The translations under genes and the position numbers were made by a program. Below are positions 15,497 to 20,510 of a stretch of DNA of 26,175 bases, one piece after another (within the stretch, counting starts at the first letter, position 1; the number at the start of each line of letters is the position of its first letter). The DNA is from a virus, in the IMG/VR virus record IMGVR_UViG_3300009192_000002, positions 1-26,175 of that record; one strand, given 5' to 3'. Under the pieces are notes generated by a model, which made no database searches, had not been told where the DNA came from, and saw nothing but the letters and a program-made list of their open reading frames with translations.

Positions 15497-15554
15497 ATAG
15501 AGGTGGACCAATAAAGGTTATAAATCCAACAAAAACAAAAACATAATACACATA

Positions 15555-15675
15555 ATTAAGTAAAAGAGTTAGACACTTATTACTATGATATGACCCAGGT
15601 GTATTGTGCAACAAACTGGTTGATGACTTAATAGTTAAGTAAACGGAGTGCTAGGGTGGGAAGCCTTTAACTATT
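15555..15675 (+). ncRNA. Structured leader upstream of tRNA-Gln
   Basis: ATTAAGT (15555-15561) pairs with ACTTAAT (15626-15632), and AATAGTTA (15630-15637) pairs with TAACTATT (15668-15675). The two pairings share bases 15630-15632, so they compete or trim each other. The second helix ends 7 nt before the tRNA. It could influence tRNA processing or be an independent RNA. No gene is present here. Confidence 0.35.
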
Positions 15676-15682
15676 ATTTTAT

Positions 15683-15754
15683 TGTCTCTTCGTCTAATTG
15701 GCAGGACACCAGCTTTTGGTGCTGGGAATTGAGGTTCGACCCCTTGAGAGACAA
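15683..15754 (+). tRNA. tRNA-Gln (anticodon TTG)
   Basis: This is a complete 72-nt cloverleaf. The acceptor is TGTCTCT/AGAGACA, the D arm GTCT/GGAC with GG in the loop. The anticodon stem is CCAGC/GCTGG with loop TTTTGGT (anticodon TTG), and the T arm has loop TTCGACC. The discriminator is A, and CCA is not encoded (CAA follows). The U1-A72 pair is typical of tRNA-Gln. It reads CAA, the common Gln codon of this AT-rich phage. Confidence 0.93.
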
Positions 15755-15764
15755 CAATTATTAT

Positions 15765-15878
15765 ACTAATCAAGTAGTTTAATTAACTAGATAATCACTA
15801 CAGTTGACAGTAATTCTGTTCCCTTTAATTAGGTGGACTGCTATTTATAGTAGAATACTAGAGTGATGCTTGATTAGT
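15765..15878 (+). ncRNA. Structured RNA element C, clover-like
   Basis: Eleven nt after tRNA-Gln, a perfect 10-bp stem ACTAATCAAG/CTTGATTAGT (15765-15774 with 15869-15878) closes a branched domain. Inside are hairpin TAGTT/AACTA, a second stem ATCACT/AGTGAT (15794-15799 with 15862-15867) and, within that, hairpins ACAG/CTGT and CTGCTA/TAGTAG. It ends 37 nt before the next ATG. It is not a tRNA: no T loop or anticodon arm is found. Confidence 0.55.
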
Positions 15879-15914
15879 AAAATAACTTATATTAATAGCC
15901 AAAAAACAAAAACC

Positions 15915-16124
15915 ATGCATTTATTAAAACTAATACTGAAAAGTAAACTTAAAAGACTTTACATAAGAATACAAACTTATGATAATTATAATTGTGGACA
16001 TGCAATGCAATTAATGGTAGATACTTCATACTTTAACTTATGTAAAAAGTTTAATAAAGTAGCAGATAAACTATCAAAGATAGACAAAGATTGTCCATCA
16101 TTTAGATACAATTTAAATCCTTAA
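15915..16124 (+). CDS. Small basic protein (69 aa), unknown
   Basis: I take the ATG at 15915 (MHLLKLILKSKLKRLYIRIQ) because it follows an A-rich leader like its neighbours. An upstream in-frame ATG at 15870 lies inside the closing stem of element C. The N-terminus is basic and amphipathic; the rest contains NCGHAMQLMVDTSYF and FNKVADKLSKIDKDCPSF with several Cys residues. Function unknown. Confidence 0.55.
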   Translation: MHLLKLILKSKLKRLYIRIQTYDNYNCGHAMQLMVDTSYFNLCKKFNKVADKLSKIDKDCPSFRYNLNP

Positions 16125-16184
16125 CTTATAGAATGTATGGTTTTAAAATCCTACTAATACAACTAGCGAACTAATATAAGTTAA
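16121..16184 (+). ncRNA. Small structured element H (10-bp closing stem)
   Basis: A perfect 10-bp inverted repeat, TTAACTTATA/TATAAGTTAA (16121-16130 with 16175-16184), overlaps the stop codon of the 69-residue gene. It encloses about 44 nt containing GTAT/ATAC complementarity. It ends 21 nt before the next ATG. No T-run follows, so termination is unlikely. Confidence 0.4.
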
Positions 16185-16205
16185 ACTAAAAAATATAATA
16201 CTATT

Positions 16206-16370
16206 ATGGCAACAGTATATAAAGTAGAACTAGAAGTAGTGAGTGATTGGGTAGATTTATCTACAGAAGAAATCAAAGAAATGATTGAAACTAAAATAGA
16301 GAAAGGTAATGACTCTGTAGGCAATCCTCATAAACTAAGAACTGATGATATAAAAGTAATCAGAAAATAA
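16206..16370 (+). CDS. Small protein (54 aa), unknown
   Basis: An ATG frame encodes MATVYKVELEVVSDWVDLST, then EEIKEMIETKIEKGNDSVGN, ending DDIKVIRK. Predicted order is a beta strand, a helix (STEEIKEMIETKIEK) and a strand, with a mixed-charge composition like small phage proteins. It lies 24 nt before the phosphoribosyltransferase-like gene and is probably co-translated. No family is recognised. Confidence 0.6.
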   Translation: MATVYKVELEVVSDWVDLSTEEIKEMIETKIEKGNDSVGNPHKLRTDDIKVIRK

Positions 16371-16394
16371 TAATCAACTAAAAACCTAACAATT

Positions 16395-16901
16395 ATGATG
16401 TTTCTAAAAAAAGAAGAATTAAAAAATCCAATAGGTTATCCTGTTGGTAGTGAGCCACAAAACTTACTAAGAGCAATAGATGTATATGCAGGTGTAATAC
16501 TAGAAGTTGTTAAACCAGGAGAAATAGTTAATCTATTTTGTAGAGGTTCAAGTGGAGCTATTATAGCAGGAATGTTATCTATTAAATTAGCTAATGTATT
16601 AACTATCTATATTAAACATGTTAAGAAAGATGGGGAAAACTCTCATAGTATGGGAATGTTTTTCAAACCTAATCATATTAATATAATAGTAGATGATTTT
16701 GTATCAAGTGGGCAAACTATAGATGCTATTTATGAAAAGATATTCAGTATTCAAAAAAATGCTAGAATAAGATTATTATTAGTATCTGGAGTAATAAGTT
16801 GTCTTACTGTTAATGAAGCATATATAAACAAAACAATGTTTGTAGCAGCAGAAGCAATAGATGAGGATTATTTTAACTTACAAAAAGAATTAGCACCATG
16901 A
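16395..16901 (+). CDS. Type I phosphoribosyltransferase-fold protein
   Basis: This 168-residue protein contains the PRPP-binding motif of type I phosphoribosyltransferases, IIVDDFVSSGQTI at about 97-109 (two Asp followed by a Ser-Gly-x-Thr loop). It also has a candidate pyrophosphate loop CRGSSG at 49-54 and a likely flexible loop (KKDGENSHS, about 77-85). Enzymes of this fold transfer ribose 5-phosphate from PRPP to bases in nucleotide salvage; some fold members are regulators or act on other substrates. The base-specificity hood is not identifiable, so the substrate is open. The downstream gene overlaps by 4 nt (ATGA). Confidence 0.8.
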   Translation: MMFLKKEELKNPIGYPVGSEPQNLLRAIDVYAGVILEVVKPGEIVNLFCRGSSGAIIAGMLSIKLANVLTIYIKHVKKDGENSHSMGMFFKPNHINIIVDDFVSSGQTIDAIYEKIFSIQKNARIRLLLVSGVISCLTVNEAYINKTMFVAAEAIDEDYFNLQKELAP

Positions 16902-17125
16902 AAAACAGATTAATGTCATACTATGTATGCGTAGGGGTAGGATTAAATCAGTTTTTTCCTGAATGGATAAAAATGTACATATTAACTAGACCTAGAGCTA
17001 TTAATATTATTAGTACTAAAGGTAATGTTTCATCAAGAAAATGGAATAATGCTCATTCATTTGTTAAGAACAAGGGTAAACAAAGCAGAAGAACAAAATC
17101 AAAAAGAAATAAAGAGATATTTTAG
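16898..17125 (+). CDS. Small basic protein coupled to the PRTase gene
   Basis: This 75-residue protein starts in the ATGA overlap with the PRTase-fold gene. The N-terminus MKNRLMSYYVCVGVGLNQFF has a short hydrophobic stretch. The C-terminal 35 residues are strongly basic (NKGKQSRRTKSKRNKE), which suggests nucleic-acid binding. It ends with TAG, confirming TAG as a stop. The overlap suggests a role with its neighbour, but nothing identifies it. Confidence 0.6.
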   Translation: MKNRLMSYYVCVGVGLNQFFPEWIKMYILTRPRAINIISTKGNVSSRKWNNAHSFVKNKGKQSRRTKSKRNKEIF

Positions 17126-17188
17126 TAGAGTAATATTGTGGTAATCTCCTCACTATCCAAACCATAAGGGGTAGACTAAAATGTATTC

Positions 17189-17268
17189 AAGATAACTATC
17201 ACAAAGTTTAATTAGTACCCTGCTTCAGTATTTATACTGGCTAGTTAAATGGTAGTTATCTTTTTATT
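17189..17268 (+). ncRNA. Rod-like hairpin D1 with T-run
   Basis: Three stacked helices make a long hairpin: AAGATAACTATC/GGTAGTTATCTT (17189-17200 with 17251-17262, 12 bp with one G-U), TTTAATTAG/CTAGTTAAA (17207-17215 with 17241-17249) and CAGTA/TACTG (17226-17239). TTTTATTTA follows, so it may act as an unusually large terminator for the PRTase operon or as an RNA of its own. It lies in the gene-free stretch 17126-17477. Confidence 0.5.
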
Positions 17269-17365
17269 TATCATTAGAAACTAAAAAACTTAACCAAACT
17301 CTATAAACAGAGAGTGGAGATAGAAGAACTCACATTCTTAATAATGTGCTAATGATAATATATTT

Positions 17366-17446
17366 AAACTAACTACATCAGTTGTATAACTAAACAAACT
17401 ATTCATAAGACTACTTCTTAATGAATAAGTGTTTTGTAGTTAGTTT
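17366..17446 (+). ncRNA. Structured RNA element D2 (12-bp closing stem)
   Basis: A perfect 12-bp stem AAACTAACTACA/TGTAGTTAGTTT (17366-17377 with 17435-17446) encloses hairpin AGTT/AACT and a stem ATTCAT/ATGAAT. It ends 31 nt before the ATG of the next gene. The text between it and the ATG (AATTAATAGC followed by A-rich sequence) resembles that after element C (ATTAATAGCC), suggesting related leaders. Family unknown. Confidence 0.5.
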
Positions 17447-17477
17447 ATTTTAAATTAATAGCTAAAACTTAAAAACT

Positions 17478-17831
17478 ATGTTAAAAGGAATGACACCAGA
17501 ACAATTTACAGAAATATTGAAGTTTGTACAAGACTATCATCATTTTGCTAGATATGTATCTCAAGAAAAAAAGAAAAAAGAATTAAAATTATATCCTAAT
17601 ATAGGAGAACATGGATTAAGTATTAAATATGTTGATTCATGTTATGATAGTAGAGGTAAAGAAATTTGGTCAATAACTTTTAGAAGTTTTAGTCAAATTA
17701 ACTTTAGGACTAATGCATTTATAAGTCTTGATAGAAACCCTATTAAATATCATAATTTATATGATTGGGTAATGGCTTATCTTAAAGGAGATTGGAGAGA
17801 TGAAGAAATAATTAAAACCTTAAAAAAATGA
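17478..17831 (+). CDS. Hypothetical protein (117 aa)
   Basis: This 117-residue protein has a helical N-terminus (TPEQFTEILKFVQDYHHFAR) and a Lys-rich linker (SQEKKKKELKL). The beta-rich centre contains GEHGLSIKYVDSCYD and IWSITFRSFSQINF, and the C-terminal helix (LYDWVMAYLKGDWRDEE) is Trp-containing. No family is recognised. It follows element D2 and overlaps the next gene by 4 nt (ATGA), so the two are coupled. Confidence 0.6.
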   Translation: MLKGMTPEQFTEILKFVQDYHHFARYVSQEKKKKELKLYPNIGEHGLSIKYVDSCYDSRGKEIWSITFRSFSQINFRTNAFISLDRNPIKYHNLYDWVMAYLKGDWRDEEIIKTLKK

Positions 17832-18031
17832 GAAAATATATTTATAAAATAACAATAAATGATAAATATACATTTAATGTTTATGGTGATAATAGTAAAG
17901 AAGCTGAAGATTTAGCCAAAGAATTTTACAGTAAAAATAATTATTTTATTGAAAAAGAAGTAAAAAAAATCTCTAGCCAAAGAATACTAGAGATAAGTGA
18001 AATAGTTAAACATCCAGCAAAAGAGAGATAA
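17828..18031 (+). CDS. Small protein (67 aa), unknown
   Basis: This 67-residue basic protein has a beta hairpin-like N-terminus (YIYKITINDKYTFNVYGDNS), then a helix (KEAEDLAKEFYSKNN), then a basic helix (RILEISEIVKHPAKER). The strand-strand-helix order resembles small DUF-type phage proteins, without known function. It is coupled to the upstream gene by a 4-nt overlap and followed after 1 nt by another small frame. Confidence 0.55.
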   Translation: MRKYIYKITINDKYTFNVYGDNSKEAEDLAKEFYSKNNYFIEKEVKKISSQRILEISEIVKHPAKER

Positions 18032-18032
18032 T

Positions 18033-18155
18033 ATGATACCAACATTTAAAATTAAAAATGGTTATACTTTTACAAGTATAAAGTTTAATCATTATGAGAA
18101 AATAGCTAAGTCAAGTATAGATAAAACTGTAAAGTTTACTGTATGCTTAAATTAG
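18033..18155 (+). CDS. Very small protein (40 aa), unknown
   Basis: A frame starting 1 nt after the previous stop encodes MIPTFKIKNGYTFTSIKFNH, then YEKIAKSSIDKTVKFTVCLN and TAG. Close packing behind two overlapping genes supports it. It is short enough that chance cannot be excluded. No family is recognised. Confidence 0.4.
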   Translation: MIPTFKIKNGYTFTSIKFNHYEKIAKSSIDKTVKFTVCLN

Positions 18156-18165
18156 TTAACAACTA

Positions 18166-18391
18166 TACTTCTATCTAATCAATTTAATGGTTTACAATCT
18201 GTATTAGTCAGGTGTAGAAGTAGAAAGAACACTTAATATGGGTGTGTATGGTGCAGTAGAACTTGGAGTATCACACCCAAGAGTTCTACTTATCAATTAA
18301 GTGTGATTTCCCTGCATAGCATAGGCTGGTAATGCGATAGTTAAGAAGATATTCTTAGTGAAAGAAGAGAGTTCAAATCAATCTGTGGGGG
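18166..18391 (+). ncRNA. Structured RNA element E: pseudoknot plus tRNA-like 3' domain
   Basis: A gene-free stretch (18156-18428) holds four features. TACTTCT/AGAAGTA is a stem at 18166-18172 with 18216-18222. ACACTTAAT/ATTAAGTGT (18229-18237 with 18296-18304) encloses a compact knot. In that knot TGGGTGTG (18239-18246) pairs with CACACCCA (18272-18279), and AGTAGAACT (18255-18263) pairs with AGTTCTACT (18282-18290), so the helices cross. The 3' domain 18310-18391 has tRNA-like parts: acceptor CCCTGCA/TGTGGGG, TA before a GCAT/ATGC D arm, and a TTCAAAT T loop. Its anticodon arm and T stem do not pair properly. Unknown family. Confidence 0.55.
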
Positions 18392-18428
18392 CAAAAATAA
18401 AATTATTAATAATCTTAAAACTAAACAC

Positions 18429-19019
18429 ATGGAAGTTAAAAGAATAGAATTAGAAGTTGTTAAACTTTACACAGAATTAGAAAATGGGAAAGAATCTCAT
18501 TTGTATTTTCTCAGTGGTGAAGATATAACAGACAAAGACCATTTTATCAATGATGATGGTCTTTGGCAATGTAACAATGGTATCATTCCAAATGGTTTGA
18601 ATCCAAGGAAAGTTGTTGCAACGACCAATGGGAGAATTGGTATTGAAAGAGAAAAACGAGGGAAAAATACTTGGATTGATAGATACCCAAGACCAAGTAA
18701 ATCCTTTGTTGAAAAATATGAAGCTTTAGGTACAATTAAAACTGCACTAGTTGATTATGAAATGTTATTAGTAGAGCAATGCAATTGTGAATGTCATACT
18801 AATGATAATGTAATACACATGGTAGCATGTTGTCATCCTCATTATACAGAAAGACTTAGAGTTGATAGTAATAATGAGATAAGTGTACATCCAGTAAAAA
18901 CAAGTTGGAATAGAGGAGAAGTATCAGAATTACTAATGTTAGCAATGGCTACAGCTAGTGCTTATGGTATGAAGATGGATGAAGCTAATGCAAAAGATTG
19001 GATAAGGCATAATTTGTAA
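18429..19019 (+). CDS. Hypothetical protein with Cys/His cluster (196 aa)
   Basis: This 196-residue protein has an N-terminal half (ELENGKESHLYFLSGEDI; LWQCNNGIIPNGLNPRKVVA; WIDRYPRPSKSFVEKYEALG) resembling small hypothetical proteins I have seen in Bacteroidetes phages. The second half carries a Cys/His cluster, CNCECH (about 118-123) and ACCHPH (about 132-137), which could bind zinc. A helical C-terminus follows (SELLMLAMATASAYGMKMDE). Its base composition is slightly less AT-rich than its neighbours. It may be a fusion of two small modules. Function unknown. Confidence 0.65.
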   Translation: MEVKRIELEVVKLYTELENGKESHLYFLSGEDITDKDHFINDDGLWQCNNGIIPNGLNPRKVVATTNGRIGIEREKRGKNTWIDRYPRPSKSFVEKYEALGTIKTALVDYEMLLVEQCNCECHTNDNVIHMVACCHPHYTERLRVDSNNEISVHPVKTSWNRGEVSELLMLAMATASAYGMKMDEANAKDWIRHNL

Positions 19020-19076
19020 AAAAAGAAGATAAATGATTATCTTTATAGTAATAACCAAAAACATAAAAATAGACCT

Positions 19077-19148
19077 ATGAAAAGAAAAAGAATCAAAAGT
19101 CCTAAGATGTGTGCAACATCAGGAAAAATCAAACCAACTAAAAAGTAA
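19077..19148 (+). CDS. Possible basic micropeptide (23 aa)
   Basis: A frame following an A-rich leader, shaped like that of real genes here, encodes MKRKRIKSPKMCATSGKIKP then TKK. More than a third of its residues are Lys or Arg, so if made it would bind nucleic acid or membranes. It lies between a small hairpin (AAGATAA/TTATCTT at about 19026-19044) and the 62-residue gene. It is too short to be certain. Confidence 0.3.
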   Translation: MKRKRIKSPKMCATSGKIKPTKK

Positions 19149-19152
19149 TAGT

Positions 19153-19341
19153 ATGAGTAGTAAAACTAAAAAGAATCCTTTTAATAAAAGGAAAACATCA
19201 GCAATTAAGGAGATTAAACCTATTAAAGGTATAAAAGAGAAGCTGAAATCTCCAAGAACAAGTTATTTAAATGACTTATTATTTAAAGAACATGAAGACA
19301 ATTTTAATAGCAACAATAATTCTATGCAGTTACAATTCTAA
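19153..19341 (+). CDS. Small basic protein (62 aa), unknown
   Basis: I take the ATG at 19153 (MSSKTKKNPFNKRKTSAIKE). A longer frame would need GTG at 19111 and would overlap the micropeptide. The N-terminal 35 residues are Lys-rich; the end is acidic and Asn-rich (KEHEDNFNSNNNSMQLQF). It overlaps the start of the RlpA-like gene by 50 nt in another frame, which is unusual here and lowers confidence in its 3' half. Confidence 0.4.
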   Translation: MSSKTKKNPFNKRKTSAIKEIKPIKGIKEKLKSPRTSYLNDLLFKEHEDNFNSNNNSMQLQF

Positions 19342-19675
19342 CATCACAAAAGTATCTTGGTATGGACCAGGATTTGATGGGAGAATAACTGCAAATGGAG
19401 AAATCTACAGTCAAGATAGCTTAACTGCTGCTTCACCTAATTTACCATTTAATACACTAGTTAAAATCACTAATCCTAGCAATAACAAATCAGTTGTTGT
19501 TAGGATAAATGATAGAGGACCTTTTAAGTGTTTTAAAAAAGATGGTAAAATTAGACCTGTAAGACCATTAGAACCTCATCCAAAGAGGAAGTTTGATTTA
19601 TCTAAGAAAGCATTTGAAACAATTGCAAGTACTAGTAAGGGAATCATTCAAGTAGAGTATAAACTTATAAAATAA
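19292..19675 (+). CDS. RlpA-like double-psi beta-barrel lipoprotein
   Basis: From ATG 19292 this 127-residue protein has a short signal peptide ending in Cys12 (MKTILIATIILCSYNSN), so it may be a lipoprotein. A DPBB domain follows with the RlpA signature: VSWYGPGFDGRITANGEIYS (about 21-40), LTAASPNLPFNT, SVVVRINDRGPF with the key Asp75, and FDLSKKAFETIA near the end. RlpA proteins are lytic transglycosylases acting on denuded peptidoglycan, or PG binders. This single-domain version lacks a SPOR domain. In the early/middle region it may alter the host wall or prevent superinfection. The in-frame ATG at 19271 would precede a less convincing signal peptide. Confidence 0.8.
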   Translation: MKTILIATIILCSYNSNITKVSWYGPGFDGRITANGEIYSQDSLTAASPNLPFNTLVKITNPSNNKSVVVRINDRGPFKCFKKDGKIRPVRPLEPHPKRKFDLSKKAFETIASTSKGIIQVEYKLIK

Positions 19676-19678
19676 AAA

Positions 19679-20062
19679 ATGAATTATTATACAGATGAAA
19701 ACATTGAGATGGTTAAGAATCATTTTAATGTAGATGATATGTTAAATAACTTAGTAAAACATGGGTTAATTGAAGAATTAACAGGGAATTATTCTGAAGA
19801 TATTACAGACATGTGTAATAATTGTACATTAATGTTAGGTAAGCATTTGCAAACTTATATATCAGCAGATAATATAATTGTAGTAGAAGGAGTGTTTAAT
19901 ATGATGGGTAATCATACATGGATAGTTATTGATGATATAATTTTTGATTTATCATTAGCTCAGTTTATCCCTGATGCACCTAAATTTTCAGTATTAAAAG
20001 AAAATAAGTATTACCATCCTATTAATAGAAGTTCTTTTAAAGAATGGTTAAAAACTATATAA
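19679..20062 (+). CDS. Hypothetical protein with a C-H-D papain-like pattern
   Basis: This 127-residue protein starts 3 nt after the RlpA-like stop. It is helical at first (DENIEMVKNHFNVDDMLNNL), then CNNCTLMLGKHLQTYI (Cys46, Cys49), then VVEGVFNMMGNHTWIVIDDI (His78, Asp84/85), then FDLSLAQF. A Cys at the start of a helix followed by a His on a strand and an Asp soon after resembles transglutaminase or papain-fold hydrolases. The spacing fits, but the assignment is by eye. There is no signal peptide, so it is cytoplasmic unless exported otherwise. It ends 8 nt before the tmRNA. Confidence 0.55.
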   Translation: MNYYTDENIEMVKNHFNVDDMLNNLVKHGLIEELTGNYSEDITDMCNNCTLMLGKHLQTYISADNIIVVEGVFNMMGNHTWIVIDDIIFDLSLAQFIPDAPKFSVLKENKYYHPINRSSFKEWLKTI

Positions 20063-20070
20063 TAAAACAT

Positions 20071-20468
20071 GGGGGTGAGTGGCATTTGATTACACTATGA
20101 ATGTGAATGGACAAGTATGTGGATTGATATTCTACACATTAAAAATTGATAATCAACAACAATAAATGGAACAAATAATAATTCTATATCAACTTTAGAG
20201 ATTTCTAATCCTAGAGTGATTGCCTTAAATGCACAGGTTGAAACAGAAGTGCAGGAAAGAGTAGCAGCATAATGTTGTTAAATTTCTAATAGTAGTAATC
20301 TACTCAGTTGTTTTTCTAATTATAAGACTGTGATGTAATAAATTAGATGGTGGACAGTTAACTGATTCAGTTGACCCTATTCTGAGAAGAATTAAAATAT
20401 CTATTAAACTTGTATAATCTGCTCATTGTGAGTAATGTAAGACCAGGGTTCGACTCCCTGCACCTCCA
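20071..20468 (+). ncRNA. ssrA: tmRNA (transfer-messenger RNA)
   Basis: This 398-nt phage-encoded tmRNA would rescue stalled ribosomes. The 5' end GGGGGTG (20071-20077) pairs with CACCTCC (20461-20467) 390 nt downstream, making a 7-bp acceptor stem with G3-U70, the alanyl-tRNA synthetase identity element. The discriminator is A (20468) and CCA is not encoded (CTA follows). The T arm is CAGGG-TTCGACT-CCCTG (20444-20460). A tag frame GCA...GTA GCA GCA TAA lies at 20231-20272. Its stop codon forms the loop of a hairpin AGCAGCA/TGTTGTT, as in the usual P5 helix. Later hairpins (AGTAG/CTACT; TCTAATT/AATTAGA; TTAACTGA/TCAGTTGA) fit the pseudoknot-rich 3' half. Confidence 0.9.
20231..20272 (+). other. 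tmRNA tag-peptide reading frame (AQVETEVQERVAA)
   Basis: GCA at 20231 is the likely resume codon, and the frame reads Ala-Gln-Val-Glu-Thr-Glu-Val-Gln-Glu-Arg-Val-Ala-Ala, then TAA. The length of 13 and the Ala-Ala end are typical of tmRNA tags; the final VAA replaces the common LAA. The resume codon is inferred and could lie upstream, because the frame stays open further 5'. Confidence 0.65.
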
Positions 20469-20510
20469 CTAAGGAGATAATTAATTAATAACAATCATAA
20501 AAATAAAAAG

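Noticed and set aside
15870-15914. Starting the 69-residue gene at ATG 15870.
   Set aside because: That ATG is inside the closing stem of element C; the ATG at 15915 follows a typical A-rich leader.
18310-18391. Calling a functional tRNA in the 3' part of element E.
   Set aside because: The anticodon arm does not form and the T stem has two mismatches; kept only as a tRNA-like domain.
19111-19152. Starting the 62-residue gene at GTG 19111.
   Set aside because: It would overlap another small frame and lacks the usual leader; the ATG at 19153 fits better.
20098-20166. A 22-residue frame beginning MNVNGQVCGLIFYTLK after the 127-residue gene.
   Set aside because: It lies inside the tmRNA, where pairing explains the sequence.
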